Source: Qipengyuania citrea
Lineage (GTDB): Bacteria > Pseudomonadota > Alphaproteobacteria > Sphingomonadales > Sphingomonadaceae
Length of the DNA stretch: 64,000 nt
Assembly (NCBI RefSeq): GCF_024171405.1
Contig: NZ_JALJZT010000002.1
Span: 2,797,001 to 2,861,000 of the forward strand
Reading direction: 5' to 3'
The translations under genes were made by a program, and so were the position numbers. The notes beneath the pieces were generated by a model, which saw nothing but the letters and a program-made list of their open reading frames with translations, ran no database searches and was not told the origin of the DNA. Positions 26,945-36,191 of this stretch are shown in pieces. How positions within the stretch are numbered: position 1 is the first letter of the stretch; each line of letters opens with the position of its first letter.

Positions 26945-28681
26945 ATGAGCGATCTCGCGCGCGCGATCGGGTTCGTGCCGTCGGCCGACTGGCCGGCAAG
27001 GACCAGGGCCGAATGCCACGACTACCTCACCGCTCCGGGTGCCCGGTTCGAAATGGATACGGTCGACATCCGCGGAGTCCCCACAAGGGTATGGAAGAAC
27101 GCGCCGGCCAACCTGCGGCAGGTCGCGATGGTGGGCCGCGCGCATGGCGAGCGCCTGTTCGCGATCTACGAGGACGAGCGGGTCACCTATGACGCGTGGT
27201 TCCGCGCGGTTGCGCAGCTGGCGGGCGAATTGCGCGCCCGCGGCGTGGAGAAGGGCGACCGTGTCGCGCTGGCGATGCGCAATTTGCCCGAATGGCCGGT
27301 GGCCTTCTTCGCCGCGACGACGATCGGGGCGATCTGCGTGCCGCTCAATGCCTGGTGGACCGGACCCGAGCTTGCCTTCGGCCTCGCCAATTCGGGCGCC
27401 AAGCTGCTGGTGTGCGATGCCGAGCGCTGGGACCGGATTGCGCCGCACCGGGCCGAATTGCCCGATCTGGCAACGGTACTGGTGTCACGTAGCGATGCCG
27501 CGCCCGATGGGGCGGAGCGGCTCGAGGATGTCCTCGGCACGCCGCATGACTACGCCTCGCTGCCGCAGGCCGAACTGCCCGAGGTCGAAATCGAGCCCGA
27601 GGACGAGGCGACGATCTTCTACACGAGCGGGACCACCGGCCAGCCCAAGGGCGCATTGGGTACGCATCGCAATCTGTGCACCAATATTCTGTCGAGTGGC
27701 TACAATGGCGCGATGGCCGCCTTGCGGCGCGGTGAGGAACTGCCCGCCCCGGTGCAGAAGGTCGGCCTGACCGTCATCCCGCTGTTCCACGTCACTGCCT
27801 GTTCGGCGGGGCTGATGGGCTATGTCGCGGCGGGTCACACGATGGTGTTCATGCACAAATGGGACCCGGTGAAGGCGTTCCAGCTGATCGAGCGCGAGCA
27901 AGTCAATCTGACGGGCGGCGTGCCGACCATAGCCTGGCAATTGCTCGAACATCCCGAGCGCGCGAATTACGATCTCTCCAGCCTCGAGGCGATTGCCTAT
28001 GGCGGGGCGCCCGCCGCGCCCGAACTGGTGCGCAAGATCCACGAAGTCTTCGGTGCGCTGCCCGGCAATGGCTGGGGCATGACCGAGACCATGGCGACGG
28101 TCACCGGCCATTCCTCCGAGGATTATCTCAACCGGCCCGACAGCTGCGGCCCCCCGGTGGGGGTGGCCGACCTCAAGATCGTGGGCGACGACGGCGAGAC
28201 CGAGCTGCCGGTGGGCGAGGTTGGCGAACTGTGGGCGCGCGGGCCGATGGTGGTGAAGGGCTATTGGAACCGCCCCGAGGCGACCGCGGAAACCTTCGTC
28301 GACGGCTGGGTCCGCACGGGCGACCTCGCCAAGCTCGACGAGGAAGGCTGGTGCTATATCGTCGACCGCGCCAAGGACATGATCATCCGCGGCGGCGAGA
28401 ACATCTATTCGTCGGAAATCGAGAACGTGCTCTACGACCACCCGGCGGTGACCGACGCGGCGCTGATCGGACTGGCGCATCCCACTCTGGGCGAAGAACC
28501 GGCAGCCGTCGTCCACCTCGCCCCCGGAATGTCCGCCACCGAAGACGAATTGCGCGAATGGGTCGCGGCGCGGCTGGCCAAGTTCAAGGTGCCCGTGCGC
28601 GTGGTGTTCGTCGAGGACACGCTGCCGCGCAACGCCAATGGCAAGATCCTCAAGAAGGATCTCGGGGCGTTCTTCGCATGA
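26945..28681 (+). CDS. Acyl-CoA synthetase (AMP-forming)
   Basis: Activates a carboxylic acid to its CoA thioester via an acyl-adenylate. 578 residues. Signature motifs are intact: the phosphate-binding loop IFYTSGTTGQPKGA, YGGAPAAPELV, NGWGMTETMATVTGH, the hinge region DGWVRTGDLAKLDEEGWCYI and the C-terminal catalytic lysine in PRNANGKILKKDL. GAGGGGGAG precedes the ATG. It is divergent from the esterase/FadJ pair and overlaps the tandem TetR gene by four bases, so the regulator is made together with it. Chain-length preference cannot be read from the sequence. Confidence 0.93.
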   Translation: MSDLARAIGFVPSADWPARTRAECHDYLTAPGARFEMDTVDIRGVPTRVWKNAPANLRQVAMVGRAHGERLFAIYEDERVTYDAWFRAVAQLAGELRARGVEKGDRVALAMRNLPEWPVAFFAATTIGAICVPLNAWWTGPELAFGLANSGAKLLVCDAERWDRIAPHRAELPDLATVLVSRSDAAPDGAERLEDVLGTPHDYASLPQAELPEVEIEPEDEATIFYTSGTTGQPKGALGTHRNLCTNILSSGYNGAMAALRRGEELPAPVQKVGLTVIPLFHVTACSAGLMGYVAAGHTMVFMHKWDPVKAFQLIEREQVNLTGGVPTIAWQLLEHPERANYDLSSLEAIAYGGAPAAPELVRKIHEVFGALPGNGWGMTETMATVTGHSSEDYLNRPDSCGPPVGVADLKIVGDDGETELPVGEVGELWARGPMVVKGYWNRPEATAETFVDGWVRTGDLAKLDEEGWCYIVDRAKDMIIRGGENIYSSEIENVLYDHPAVTDAALIGLAHPTLGEEPAAVVHLAPGMSATEDELREWVAARLAKFKVPVRVVFVEDTLPRNANGKILKKDLGAFFA

Positions 28682-29904
28682 GCCGCCCGGCAGCGACCCG
28701 CAAGTTCGGCGAAAAGCGCGAGGCGATTGTCCATGCCGCCGCAGTGCTGATCAACGAGGTGGGGGTGCAGGCGACCACGCTGGCCGAAGTCGCGCGTGCG
28801 ATCGGCCTCAACGCTACCAGCGTGACCTATTATTTCCCGCGCAAGGAACAGTTGGTCGTGGCGGTTTACGACCAGACGCTGTCGCTGATGGAGGAGATGG
28901 CGAGCGAGGCGCTGGCGCAGCCCGATCCGGCGGCGCGATTGCGGCATCTGATCGGCGCGCATGTCGCGCTGCGGAAGCGGATCCGCGCGGGCGAACGCGG
29001 GCTGACGGTCGCGCTGTCCGAAATCCGCACACTCGATCCCGAAGTGCAGGATCCGCTGATGGCGCATTACCTGCGCGTGGTCGATCTGGTGCGCCGTTTC
29101 TTCGGCGAATGGCAGGATAGCGACGAGCGTGCGGTATTTTCGGCGCGCGCGCATATCCTGCTCGAGGCGGTGATGTGGTGGCCGGTGTGGTCGCTGCGCT
29201 ATTCGGTGCTCGACTTCCCGCGCATCGAGGAACGCCTGTTCGATGTGCTCGCCAACGGCTTGCCGGCCCGGCAGGGGACCTTCGCGCCGCAGCCGCTGGC
29301 GGGCAACTGGCGTACCCCCGAAAGTGACGAGACCAACCAGAACGAGGCGTTCCTGCGCGCCGCGACAGTGACCATCAACGAGCGCGGCTATCGCGGTGCC
29401 TCGGTCAATCGCATCGCCGAAAGCCTCAATGTCACCAAGGGCAGTTTCTACCACCACCACGAAGCCAAGGACGACCTCGTGCTCGCCTGCTTCCAGCAGA
29501 GCTACGACCGCATGTCGTCGGTGCAGATGGCGGGGCAGGCGATCGAAGCCGATTACTGGACCCGCCTGACCAGCGTGCTGGCCGAGCTGGTCGATGTTCA
29601 GTTCTTCGACCGCACCCCGCTATTGCGCACCACCGCGCTGCAGGCGCTCGATGCCGGGCAAAAGGTCGATGTGGTCACGCGCTCGAACCGGCTGGCGCGG
29701 CGGTTTGCGGGGATGTTGATCGACGGTATTGCCGATGGTTCGGTGCGCGCGATCGATCCGCTGATTGCGGGGCAGGTGATGATGTCGACGGTCAATTCGG
29801 CCTATGAAGCGCGGCACTGGGCGGCACGGTTCGAGCGGCCCGAACAGGCGATCGCGACCTATCTGTCGGTCATGTCCGCGGGAATGCTGGCGCCGTCACG
29901 CTAG
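28678..29904 (+). CDS. Regulator with two TetR units fused in one chain
   Basis: 408 residues, twice a normal TetR. The first unit has a helix-turn-helix at about 33-58 (TTLAEVARAIGLNATSVTYY, then FPRKEQLV) and a ligand-type domain to about 200. A short linker (about 200-220) leads to a second complete unit with the helix-turn-helix at about 240-262 (GASVNRIAESLNVTKGSFYH). Both recognition helices look intact, so the chain could act as a built-in dimer. The ATGA overlap with the acyl-CoA synthetase suggests it controls this island, with an acyl-CoA as effector. The stop runs nine bases into the convergent MFS gene. Confidence 0.88.
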   Translation: MSRPAATRKFGEKREAIVHAAAVLINEVGVQATTLAEVARAIGLNATSVTYYFPRKEQLVVAVYDQTLSLMEEMASEALAQPDPAARLRHLIGAHVALRKRIRAGERGLTVALSEIRTLDPEVQDPLMAHYLRVVDLVRRFFGEWQDSDERAVFSARAHILLEAVMWWPVWSLRYSVLDFPRIEERLFDVLANGLPARQGTFAPQPLAGNWRTPESDETNQNEAFLRAATVTINERGYRGASVNRIAESLNVTKGSFYHHHEAKDDLVLACFQQSYDRMSSVQMAGQAIEADYWTRLTSVLAELVDVQFFDRTPLLRTTALQALDAGQKVDVVTRSNRLARRFAGMLIDGIADGSVRAIDPLIAGQVMMSTVNSAYEARHWAARFERPEQAIATYLSVMSAGMLAPSR

Positions 29905-31197
29905 GCTGCGCGGTTCGCGCACGCGCCAGATCATCAGCGCGAGGCTGGCGATCAGCGAGGCAAAGGCCGCGACGATCAAGGGCGCATAGCCCAGCGCCGC
30001 GATGCTCAGCCCGACGAGCACCGGCCCGATCGAGGACACGCCGCCCTCGACCGTGGTGGTCAGCGCCAGCCGCATCGGAATATCCTCATGCTCGCCGAAT
30101 TCGAGCACCAGCGTCACCGCGGCCATCATCCAGCCGGAAAAGCCGAACCCCAGCGCGGCGAAGCTGGCGTAGAGCAGCCAGCCATCACCGAACACCATCA
30201 GCGCCATGCCCGCGATGCTGCAGGTCAGCGCGCCGAGATAGACCGCGCGGAAGCCGACCCGGTCACCCAACGCGCCCCAGACCAGATTGGATAGGGTATC
30301 GGCGGCAAGGAAGGCGAGGCTGAGCGAACCGATCAGCGCCCCGTCGAGCCCCAGCCGGTCGCCCACATACAGCGTCCAGAACGGCAGCCCGACCCGGGCG
30401 ATCGCCGCTAGCCCGTGCGCGACGAGGAAGGCGCGGAAATCGCGGTGCTGGAGCAGTTCGCCGAACTGCCCGATCCGTTCGCGCCATGGCAATACCGGGC
30501 GTAGCCGCGGCGCATCGGGTTCGCGAATGCCCAGCCGCAGCACGACGAGTCCGATCGAGGTCAGGATGAAGGCCAGCAGGAAGGTCGTGGCATAGCCATT
30601 GCCGAGCCATTCCTGTTCGATGAAATAATGCCCCGCGACCCATGCGAGCCCGGCGGCGATCAGCCCGCCGGCCATGTTGCGGATTCCCTGCAACCGCCCG
30701 CGCCGGTCGAGCGGGATGAGCTTGGCCATCAGCATCTGGAACGCCACCCGCTGCGCACCGCTGAAGAAGCCCAGCAGGAGGAACGCGGCGAGCGTGACGA
30801 CCAGCAGCGCCGTGCCTTCGAGCATCCATGCGGCGAGGGCGAGCACCAGCACCATCACGCGCATCATCGAACCGACGGTGATCGCATAGGGCAGGATGCG
30901 CTTGCGGCTCTCGACCTTGGCGCCCGACAGGATCGGCGAGACCGTACCGCCCAATTGCAGCAGCGCGGTGCCGAGGCCGACCGCTGCGGCGCTGCCGGTC
31001 AGCAAATAGAGATAGGCGGGGATGATCGTGGGCGCATAGATCAGGCGGAAGCCGGTCATCCCGAAGACGCCATGCGTCAGATTGGTCGCGTAATTGCGCC
31101 GGAGGTTGTCCTCCATGAAAGCACGATGGCGCCCCCAGACATCCGTGTCCGGGAGCGCCTCCGTTGTTTCGCCTGAAGGGGCGAAGGTCTTGCTCAA
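29896..31197 (-). CDS. MFS transporter
   Basis: 433 residues with about 12 predicted membrane segments, starting after a 40-residue cytoplasmic N terminus. The loop MLMAKLIPLDRRGRLQGIRN between segments four and five, and LVWGALGDRVGFRAVYLGAL further on, are MFS loop-2/3-type and loop-8/9-type sequences. ATGA overlap with the acyl-CoA dehydrogenase upstream puts it last in a four-gene minus-strand operon. Import of the growth substrate or export of a product are both possible. Confidence 0.85.
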   Translation of the reverse strand: MSKTFAPSGETTEALPDTDVWGRHRAFMEDNLRRNYATNLTHGVFGMTGFRLIYAPTIIPAYLYLLTGSAAAVGLGTALLQLGGTVSPILSGAKVESRKRILPYAITVGSMMRVMVLVLALAAWMLEGTALLVVTLAAFLLLGFFSGAQRVAFQMLMAKLIPLDRRGRLQGIRNMAGGLIAAGLAWVAGHYFIEQEWLGNGYATTFLLAFILTSIGLVVLRLGIREPDAPRLRPVLPWRERIGQFGELLQHRDFRAFLVAHGLAAIARVGLPFWTLYVGDRLGLDGALIGSLSLAFLAADTLSNLVWGALGDRVGFRAVYLGALTCSIAGMALMVFGDGWLLYASFAALGFGFSGWMMAAVTLVLEFGEHEDIPMRLALTTTVEGGVSSIGPVLVGLSIAALGYAPLIVAAFASLIASLALMIWRVREPRSLA

Positions 31198-32264
31198 TAG
31201 CTACCCAGCTTGGCGAACCGGTCCTTGAGGTAGCTCGTCGAACCCCAGCTTGCCTCGAGCACGCGCGCGCGTTTGACGTAGAAGCCGATGTCGTATTCAT
31301 CGGTCATGCCGATGCCGCCATGCAGCTGGATGCCCTGATTGCTGATCACGTGCAGCACGCGATTGGCCTCGGCCTTGGCGACCGTGGCCGCGCGGGCCAC
31401 GCCAAAGCCGCCATCGACCGCCTGCAGGCCCGCTTCCACCGCCGAGCGCATCTGCGCGAGGTCGGCGAACAGATCGGCCATGCGGTGCTGGAGCGACTGG
31501 AAGGTGGCGAGCACCTGGTTGAACTGCACGCGCTGCTTCAGATAATCGAGCGTGGTGTCGAACACCTGCTGCGCCATACCCAGCATTTCGGCAGCCGCCA
31601 GCACGCGCGCCCGGTCGAGCACATCGTCGAGCAGCGTGTCGCCGCCGCCTTCGAGCTTGTCCGCTGCGGCGCCGTCGAACGCCACATCGGCATGGCTGCG
31701 CTGGTCGGTCAGCTTGCGCGTGGTCAGCGAAACGCCGTCACCCTTTTGGACCAGGTAGAGCCCGTCCTTGGCCGCGACCACGAACAGGTCGGCGCCATGC
31801 GCTTCGTGGACGAAGGCCTTCTTGCCCGACAGCTTGCCGCCCGACACGCTGGCTTCGATCGCGGAGGGATCGTGATGCGCGCCTTCATCGACCGCGAGCG
31901 TCGCCACGGTTTCGCCGCTGGCGAGCTTGGGCAGCCATTTGGCCTTCTGTTCGTCGCTGCCGCCAAGGATGATCGCGCTCGCGGCAATCGTCGTTGCGAC
32001 CAGCGGGCTTGCGGTCAGCGTCTTGCCCAGTTCCTCGACCACGAGCCCGGCCGACATGAAGCCGAAATCGGAGCCGCCTTGCGCTTCGGGGATGATCACC
32101 CCGGCCCAGCCCATTTCCGCCATCGTGGCATAGGCATCGGTATTGTAGGCCTGCGGTTCGCCGGCCGCACGGACCTTGCGAAATTCGGCCACGGGGCTTT
32201 CATTGGTCGCCCAGTCGCGCGCCATGTCGCGCAGCATTTCCTGTTCTTCGTTGAGAACTGCCAT
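31194..32264 (-). CDS. Acyl-CoA dehydrogenase, subunit-like form
   Basis: FAD enzyme making an alpha,beta double bond in an acyl-CoA. 356 residues, short for the family. The N-terminal helices (NEEQEMLRDMARDW) and the C-terminal domain with QLHGGIGMTDEYDIGFYVKR are clear. The central FAD/substrate region is poorly conserved, and no catalytic glutamate is evident at the usual site. Together with the partner gene 18 bases upstream it resembles the heteromeric acyl-CoA dehydrogenases known from sterol-side-chain degradation (FadE pairs), in which one subunit is degenerate. That comparison is family knowledge; the pairing here is inference. Confidence 0.85.
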   Translation of the reverse strand: MAVLNEEQEMLRDMARDWATNESPVAEFRKVRAAGEPQAYNTDAYATMAEMGWAGVIIPEAQGGSDFGFMSAGLVVEELGKTLTASPLVATTIAASAIILGGSDEQKAKWLPKLASGETVATLAVDEGAHHDPSAIEASVSGGKLSGKKAFVHEAHGADLFVVAAKDGLYLVQKGDGVSLTTRKLTDQRSHADVAFDGAAADKLEGGGDTLLDDVLDRARVLAAAEMLGMAQQVFDTTLDYLKQRVQFNQVLATFQSLQHRMADLFADLAQMRSAVEAGLQAVDGGFGVARAATVAKAEANRVLHVISNQGIQLHGGIGMTDEYDIGFYVKRARVLEASWGSTSYLKDRFAKLGSY

Positions 32265-32282
32265 TGTCTGTGCTCCCCTCTC

Positions 32283-33494
32283 TTACTGGTGATCGAGCAT
32301 GCCGAGCACACGCTTGGCGATGATGTTGTTCTGGATTTCGGTCGAGCCGCCGTAGATCGTGGTGGCCTTGCCGAAGAGCCAGCCGCGCACGGCTTCGAGT
32401 TCACCCTTGGTGAATTCGTCGCCTTCCCAGCCGAGCCCCTGCAGGCCGCGGATCTCGATCAGCAGCTCGCTGCGTTCCTGGCTCAGCTTGGTGCCGAGCT
32501 TCTTGAGTACCGAGCTGATTTCGGACACGCCGCCCTGCGCCTTGCTTTCCTCCACCGCGCGGCGCGCGGTGAGCAGGAAGCTGTTCCAGCGGATTTCGAA
32601 ATCGGCGATCCGGTCGCGCAGGACCTTGTCGGCCAGTTCGCCCTGGGCGTCGGTTTCGCCGTATTTCTTGGCGATATCGCCAAGGCTCTGGCCCATCATG
32701 CTGGCGAGGCGTCCGCCGCCCGAAATATTGGTCCGCTCGTGCTGGAGCAGGCGCTTGCCGATGGTCCAGCCCTGGCCTTCCTCGCCGACGAGGTTTTCCT
32801 TCGGCACCTTAACATCGGTGAAGAAGGTCTCGCAGAACGGGCTGGTGCCGCTGATCATGGTGATCGGGCGCACTTCGACGCCGGGGGCATCCATGTCGAT
32901 CAGCATGAAGCTGATGCCGCGGTGCTTGTCGCTCTTGTCGGTGCGGACAATGGCGAAGCACTTGTCCGCCCACTGGCCGCCGCTGGTCCAGGTCTTCTGG
33001 CCATTGACGATGTAATGGTCGCCCTTGTCTTCGGCGAAGGTCTGCAGATTGGCGAGGTCGGACCCGGCATTGGGTTCGCTGTAGCCCTGGCACCAGCGGA
33101 TTTCCCCGCGGCAGATCGGCGGGATATGCTCCTGCTTCTGCTTCTCGCTGCCATATTCGAGCAGCGTCGGGCCGAACATCATCACGCCCATGCCGCCGAT
33201 CGGGTTGTAGGCGCCGGCCTTGGCGAATTCCTGGTCGACGATCTTCGCCTGCGCCTTGGTCAGGCCGCCGCCGCCATATTCCTTGGGCCAGGTCGGGGTG
33301 CCCCAGCCGCGTTCGCCCACCGCTTCGCGCCATTTGGTCTGCGCAGGCGTTTCGTCGGTCGGGCCGTCGACCCCGGCCAGCGCATTGGCGCTGCCCTTGA
33401 GCTCGTCGGTGAAATGGGCGGCGAGGAATTGCTGCACTTCGGTGCGAAACGCCTCCTCGTCGGCGTGGACATCGGGTTCTAGCTGGGTTGCCAT
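32283..33494 (-). CDS. Acyl-CoA dehydrogenase
   Basis: 403 residues from the ATG at 33494 (AAAGGAGAGG upstream). FAD-binding and substrate segments are well formed: WCQGYSEPNAGSDLANLQTF, YIVNGQKTWTSGGQWADKCF, and the C-terminal TTIYGGSTEIQNNIIAKRVL. The family's long FadE17/26-like form is suggested by length and by its paired neighbour. It is second in the operon, 25 bases after the GPH-type transporter. Likely it and the shorter partner oxidise the same branched or bulky acyl-CoA. Confidence 0.9.
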   Translation of the reverse strand: MATQLEPDVHADEEAFRTEVQQFLAAHFTDELKGSANALAGVDGPTDETPAQTKWREAVGERGWGTPTWPKEYGGGGLTKAQAKIVDQEFAKAGAYNPIGGMGVMMFGPTLLEYGSEKQKQEHIPPICRGEIRWCQGYSEPNAGSDLANLQTFAEDKGDHYIVNGQKTWTSGGQWADKCFAIVRTDKSDKHRGISFMLIDMDAPGVEVRPITMISGTSPFCETFFTDVKVPKENLVGEEGQGWTIGKRLLQHERTNISGGGRLASMMGQSLGDIAKKYGETDAQGELADKVLRDRIADFEIRWNSFLLTARRAVEESKAQGGVSEISSVLKKLGTKLSQERSELLIEIRGLQGLGWEGDEFTKGELEAVRGWLFGKATTIYGGSTEIQNNIIAKRVLGMLDHQ

Positions 33495-33519
33495 GGGCCT
33501 CTCCTTTTCTTGTGTCATC

Positions 33520-35019
33520 CTACCGGGCAGGGCCGCCCAGCGGGGTATTGCTTTGCACCTGGTCGCGCGCTTCGGCTTCGCGGGCGCGCAGGATTTCGAC
33601 ATTGCGCTCGTGGCGGGCGCGGCTGATCGGATAGAACAGCAGGATCAGCGCGCCGACAATCCACAGGCAAAGGATCGTGGGAATGTAAAGGACAAGCAGC
33701 CTGTCCACCAGCCCTTCGGCAATCGTTGCGGGGTCAGCGCGTTCGGGAAACTCCGCCGCCGCCAGTAGCCAGCCGGCAAAGAACAGGCCGAGCGCGGTGG
33801 AACATTGCTGCATGAAGCTGGATGCGGCGAAGAACGTGCCCGCGGTATGCTTGCCGGTTTCGATCGCGCTGTCCTCGACCACATCGGCCAGCATGGCGCT
33901 GGTGTTGATCAGGCTGATCGCGATCATCGCCATATAGATCGCCCCGATGGTGAACAGGACGGGCACCAGCAGCGCGTCGCCGGGCACCCAGAACAGGTCG
34001 AAATAGGACAGGTACAGCGGTGACAGGCCGATGGTGATGCCGGTGATGGCGAAGATGATGCTGGAGTTGCGCTTGCCCATCCGCCTCGAGAACCAGGGCG
34101 CCAGCGGGGCGGCAATGGTCGCTGCCAGAAAGCTGTCGAGCGTCAGCAGCGCCAATTGTCCTGCGTTGAGCTTGAACAGATAGGTCCCCCAATAGAGGTT
34201 CATCGCGCTGTAGAGGCCGACCGCGGTGTATTTGAGGACGCCGAAACCGAAGATGATCAGGAACGCCCGGTTGCGGAAAGCCGCGAACATTTCGCGCAAG
34301 TGCTGGCTGGCGGGCATCGGCGCGCTGTCTTCGGCCTGCCGCAGATAGGGAACGCGGTTGTGCGTCCCCAGCGTGCTGAGCGTCATCGCGAGGAAGATCA
34401 GCACGGCGCCCAGCAGCGCGAAATTCTCGTAGCTTGCCGGATTGAGCTGACCGCGCGGGAAAGCCTCGCTCTCGACGAATATGAAGGCGAGCGAAAAGGC
34501 GGTGAAGCCATAGGCGCCCGAATAGCCGAACCAGTAACGCAGCGAAAACAGCCGGGTGCGCTCGGCATAATCGGTGCTCAGTTCGGGGGCCATGGCGGAG
34601 GAATTGATCTCGAACGCGCTGATCGCGGCGCGCGTCCCTGCAGCGAAGGCGAAAATCCACAGGCCCAGTTGCATGTGGCTCATCCCGTCGGGCGGAAACC
34701 AGGCGCAATAGAACAGCAGGACGGTGGGCACGATCGCGGCATACATGAACGGGTGGCGGCGCCCCCACTGCGTCCGCGTGACATCCGCCCAGCGGCCGAG
34801 GAAGGGATCGACGATCGCATCGACCAGCAGTGTGCAGGCGAGCGCGGTGCCGACGATGCCTGCGGGTACGCCGATCACCTGGTTGAAATAGAGCATCAGA
34901 TAGCTGGAGAAGGCGGCGCTCTTGACCCCGTTGGCCATCGCCCCCGTGCCATAGGCCAGGCGGGTCGCCGCCGAGAGGCGCGGCACGGCAGGCGCGGCAA
35001 CGGGATCGGCGCGGTTCAC
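33520..35019 (-). CDS. MFS transporter of the glycoside-pentoside-hexuronide (GPH) type
   Basis: 499 residues if the GTG at 35019 is the start. The family N terminus (LSAATRLAYGTGAMANGVKS) then begins at residue 15, which fits. About 12 membrane segments are present, with the GPH loop GRWADVTRTQWGRRHPFMY and EINSSAMAPELSTDYAERTR in the first half. An ATG at 35139 would add 40 residues unlike the family. The GTG has a poor ribosome site of its own, but a small upstream frame ends exactly on it (see the 35016-35102 entry). It heads the operon with the acyl-CoA dehydrogenase pair, so uptake of their substrate is likely. Confidence 0.8.
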   Translation of the reverse strand: MNRADPVAAPAVPRLSAATRLAYGTGAMANGVKSAAFSSYLMLYFNQVIGVPAGIVGTALACTLLVDAIVDPFLGRWADVTRTQWGRRHPFMYAAIVPTVLLFYCAWFPPDGMSHMQLGLWIFAFAAGTRAAISAFEINSSAMAPELSTDYAERTRLFSLRYWFGYSGAYGFTAFSLAFIFVESEAFPRGQLNPASYENFALLGAVLIFLAMTLSTLGTHNRVPYLRQAEDSAPMPASQHLREMFAAFRNRAFLIIFGFGVLKYTAVGLYSAMNLYWGTYLFKLNAGQLALLTLDSFLAATIAAPLAPWFSRRMGKRNSSIIFAITGITIGLSPLYLSYFDLFWVPGDALLVPVLFTIGAIYMAMIAISLINTSAMLADVVEDSAIETGKHTAGTFFAASSFMQQCSTALGLFFAGWLLAAAEFPERADPATIAEGLVDRLLVLYIPTILCLWIVGALILLFYPISRARHERNVEILRAREAEARDQVQSNTPLGGPAR

Positions 35020-35102
35020 TGCCGCGGTCCCGATGCAGGATACCCGATATTCGGAAAATGCGCCGTATAAACGCAATCCCTGTGGCGGGGCTGGTGCCGC
35101 AC
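35016..35102 (-). CDS. Possible 28-residue leader peptide overlapping the GPH transporter start
   Basis: A GTG at 35102 has AGGAG eight bases upstream, the best ribosome site in this gap, and opens a 28-codon frame whose TGA (35018-35016) overlaps the transporter's GTG start. This layout would allow translational coupling to a gene with a weak site of its own. The peptide (starts V-R-H-Q-P-R-H) has no recognised function. It could be chance, since the same frame is open for a long way upstream. Confidence 0.3.
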   Translation of the reverse strand: MRHQPRHRDCVYTAHFPNIGYPASGPRQ

Positions 35103-35274
35103 CTCTTGCTCTCCTCTCCACACCCCGCGCGTTCGCCAATATGTGGGAATCGCGCGCTCTCCGGGTGGTCGCACCATACCGGACAACCGAAAGCGGGCAA
35201 GCACTACCGCATGGACGCTACGGCACGGCGCTTTGCGCTTGACGCAGCGGGCGGGTTTCGCCTCAAGCACGCGC

Positions 35275-36168
35275 ATGACCGAAGCACCCCAACCGCAAAT
35301 CCGCATGCGCAGCTGGCTGTTCGCCCCGGGCGACAGCGTGAAGAAAATGACCAAGGCCGCCGAGGGCGCCGCCGACATCGTCCTGTTCGACCTGGAAGAT
35401 GCGGTGGTCGAGAGCGGCAAGGCCAGCGCGCGCGCCGCGATCGCGGAATTCCTCGCCGGCAAGAGCGCGGAAGAGCGCGCGCGGTTGTGGGTGCGGATCA
35501 ACCCGCTCGACGGCGAATGGACGGCAGACGATCTCGCCGCGATCATGCCCGCGCGGCCCGGCGGGATCATGCTGCCCAAGTCGCGCGGGCGCGGCGATGT
35601 CGAGGAACTCGACCGGCAAATGACCGCGCTCGAGGTGGAAAACGGCGTCGCGCCCGGATCGACCCCGGTGATCGCGCTGGTCACCGAAACCGCCGCCGCC
35701 ATGTTCACCACCGGCGATTACGGCGGTGCGCCGCGGCTTGCCGCGATGACCTGGGGCGCGGAAGACCTCGCCGATTCGCTCGGCGCGCAGAGCAATAAGG
35801 ATTTCGAGGGCGATTTCGCCTTTACCTACAAGCTGGCGCGCAGCCTGTGCCTGCTGGGCGCGGCGGCGGCCGAAGTGATGCCGGTCGAAACCATCGATAC
35901 CAATTTCCGCGACCTCGAAGCGCTGCGCAAGCGCGCGATCGAGGTGCGCCGCCAGGGCTATCGCGGGATGCTTGCGATCCATCCCGCGCAGGTGCCGGTG
36001 ATCAACGAAGCCTTCACTCCGAGCGAAGAAGAGATCGCCGAAGCGCGCGAGATCGTCGAGCTGTTCGAAGCCGATCCGTCAGCGGGGACCATCGGCTGGA
36101 AGGGCGGCATGCTCGACCGCCCGCATCTGTCGCGCGCCCGCCAGCTGCTGGCGCAGATCGAGGACTGA
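35275..36168 (+). CDS. HpcH/HpaI aldolase / CitE-like CoA-ester lyase
   Basis: Cleaves or hydrolyses malyl-, citramalyl- or similar CoA esters. 297 residues from the ATG at 35275. The CitE-type pattern is complete: MRSWLFAPGDS at the N terminus, DIVLFDLEDAV with metal-binding acid residues, VRINPLDGEW, GGIMLPKS, the metal-binding AMTWGAEDLADSLG and the C-terminal KGGMLDRPHLSRARQLL. A terminal pathway step yielding acetyl- or propionyl-CoA fits the island. It is divergent from the GPH transporter and converges on cysQ 23 bases away. Confidence 0.9.
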   Translation: MTEAPQPQIRMRSWLFAPGDSVKKMTKAAEGAADIVLFDLEDAVVESGKASARAAIAEFLAGKSAEERARLWVRINPLDGEWTADDLAAIMPARPGGIMLPKSRGRGDVEELDRQMTALEVENGVAPGSTPVIALVTETAAAMFTTGDYGGAPRLAAMTWGAEDLADSLGAQSNKDFEGDFAFTYKLARSLCLLGAAAAEVMPVETIDTNFRDLEALRKRAIEVRRQGYRGMLAIHPAQVPVINEAFTPSEEEIAEAREIVELFEADPSAGTIGWKGGMLDRPHLSRARQLLAQIED

Positions 36169-36191
36169 CACCCCGGCAGGCCGGCAATTGC

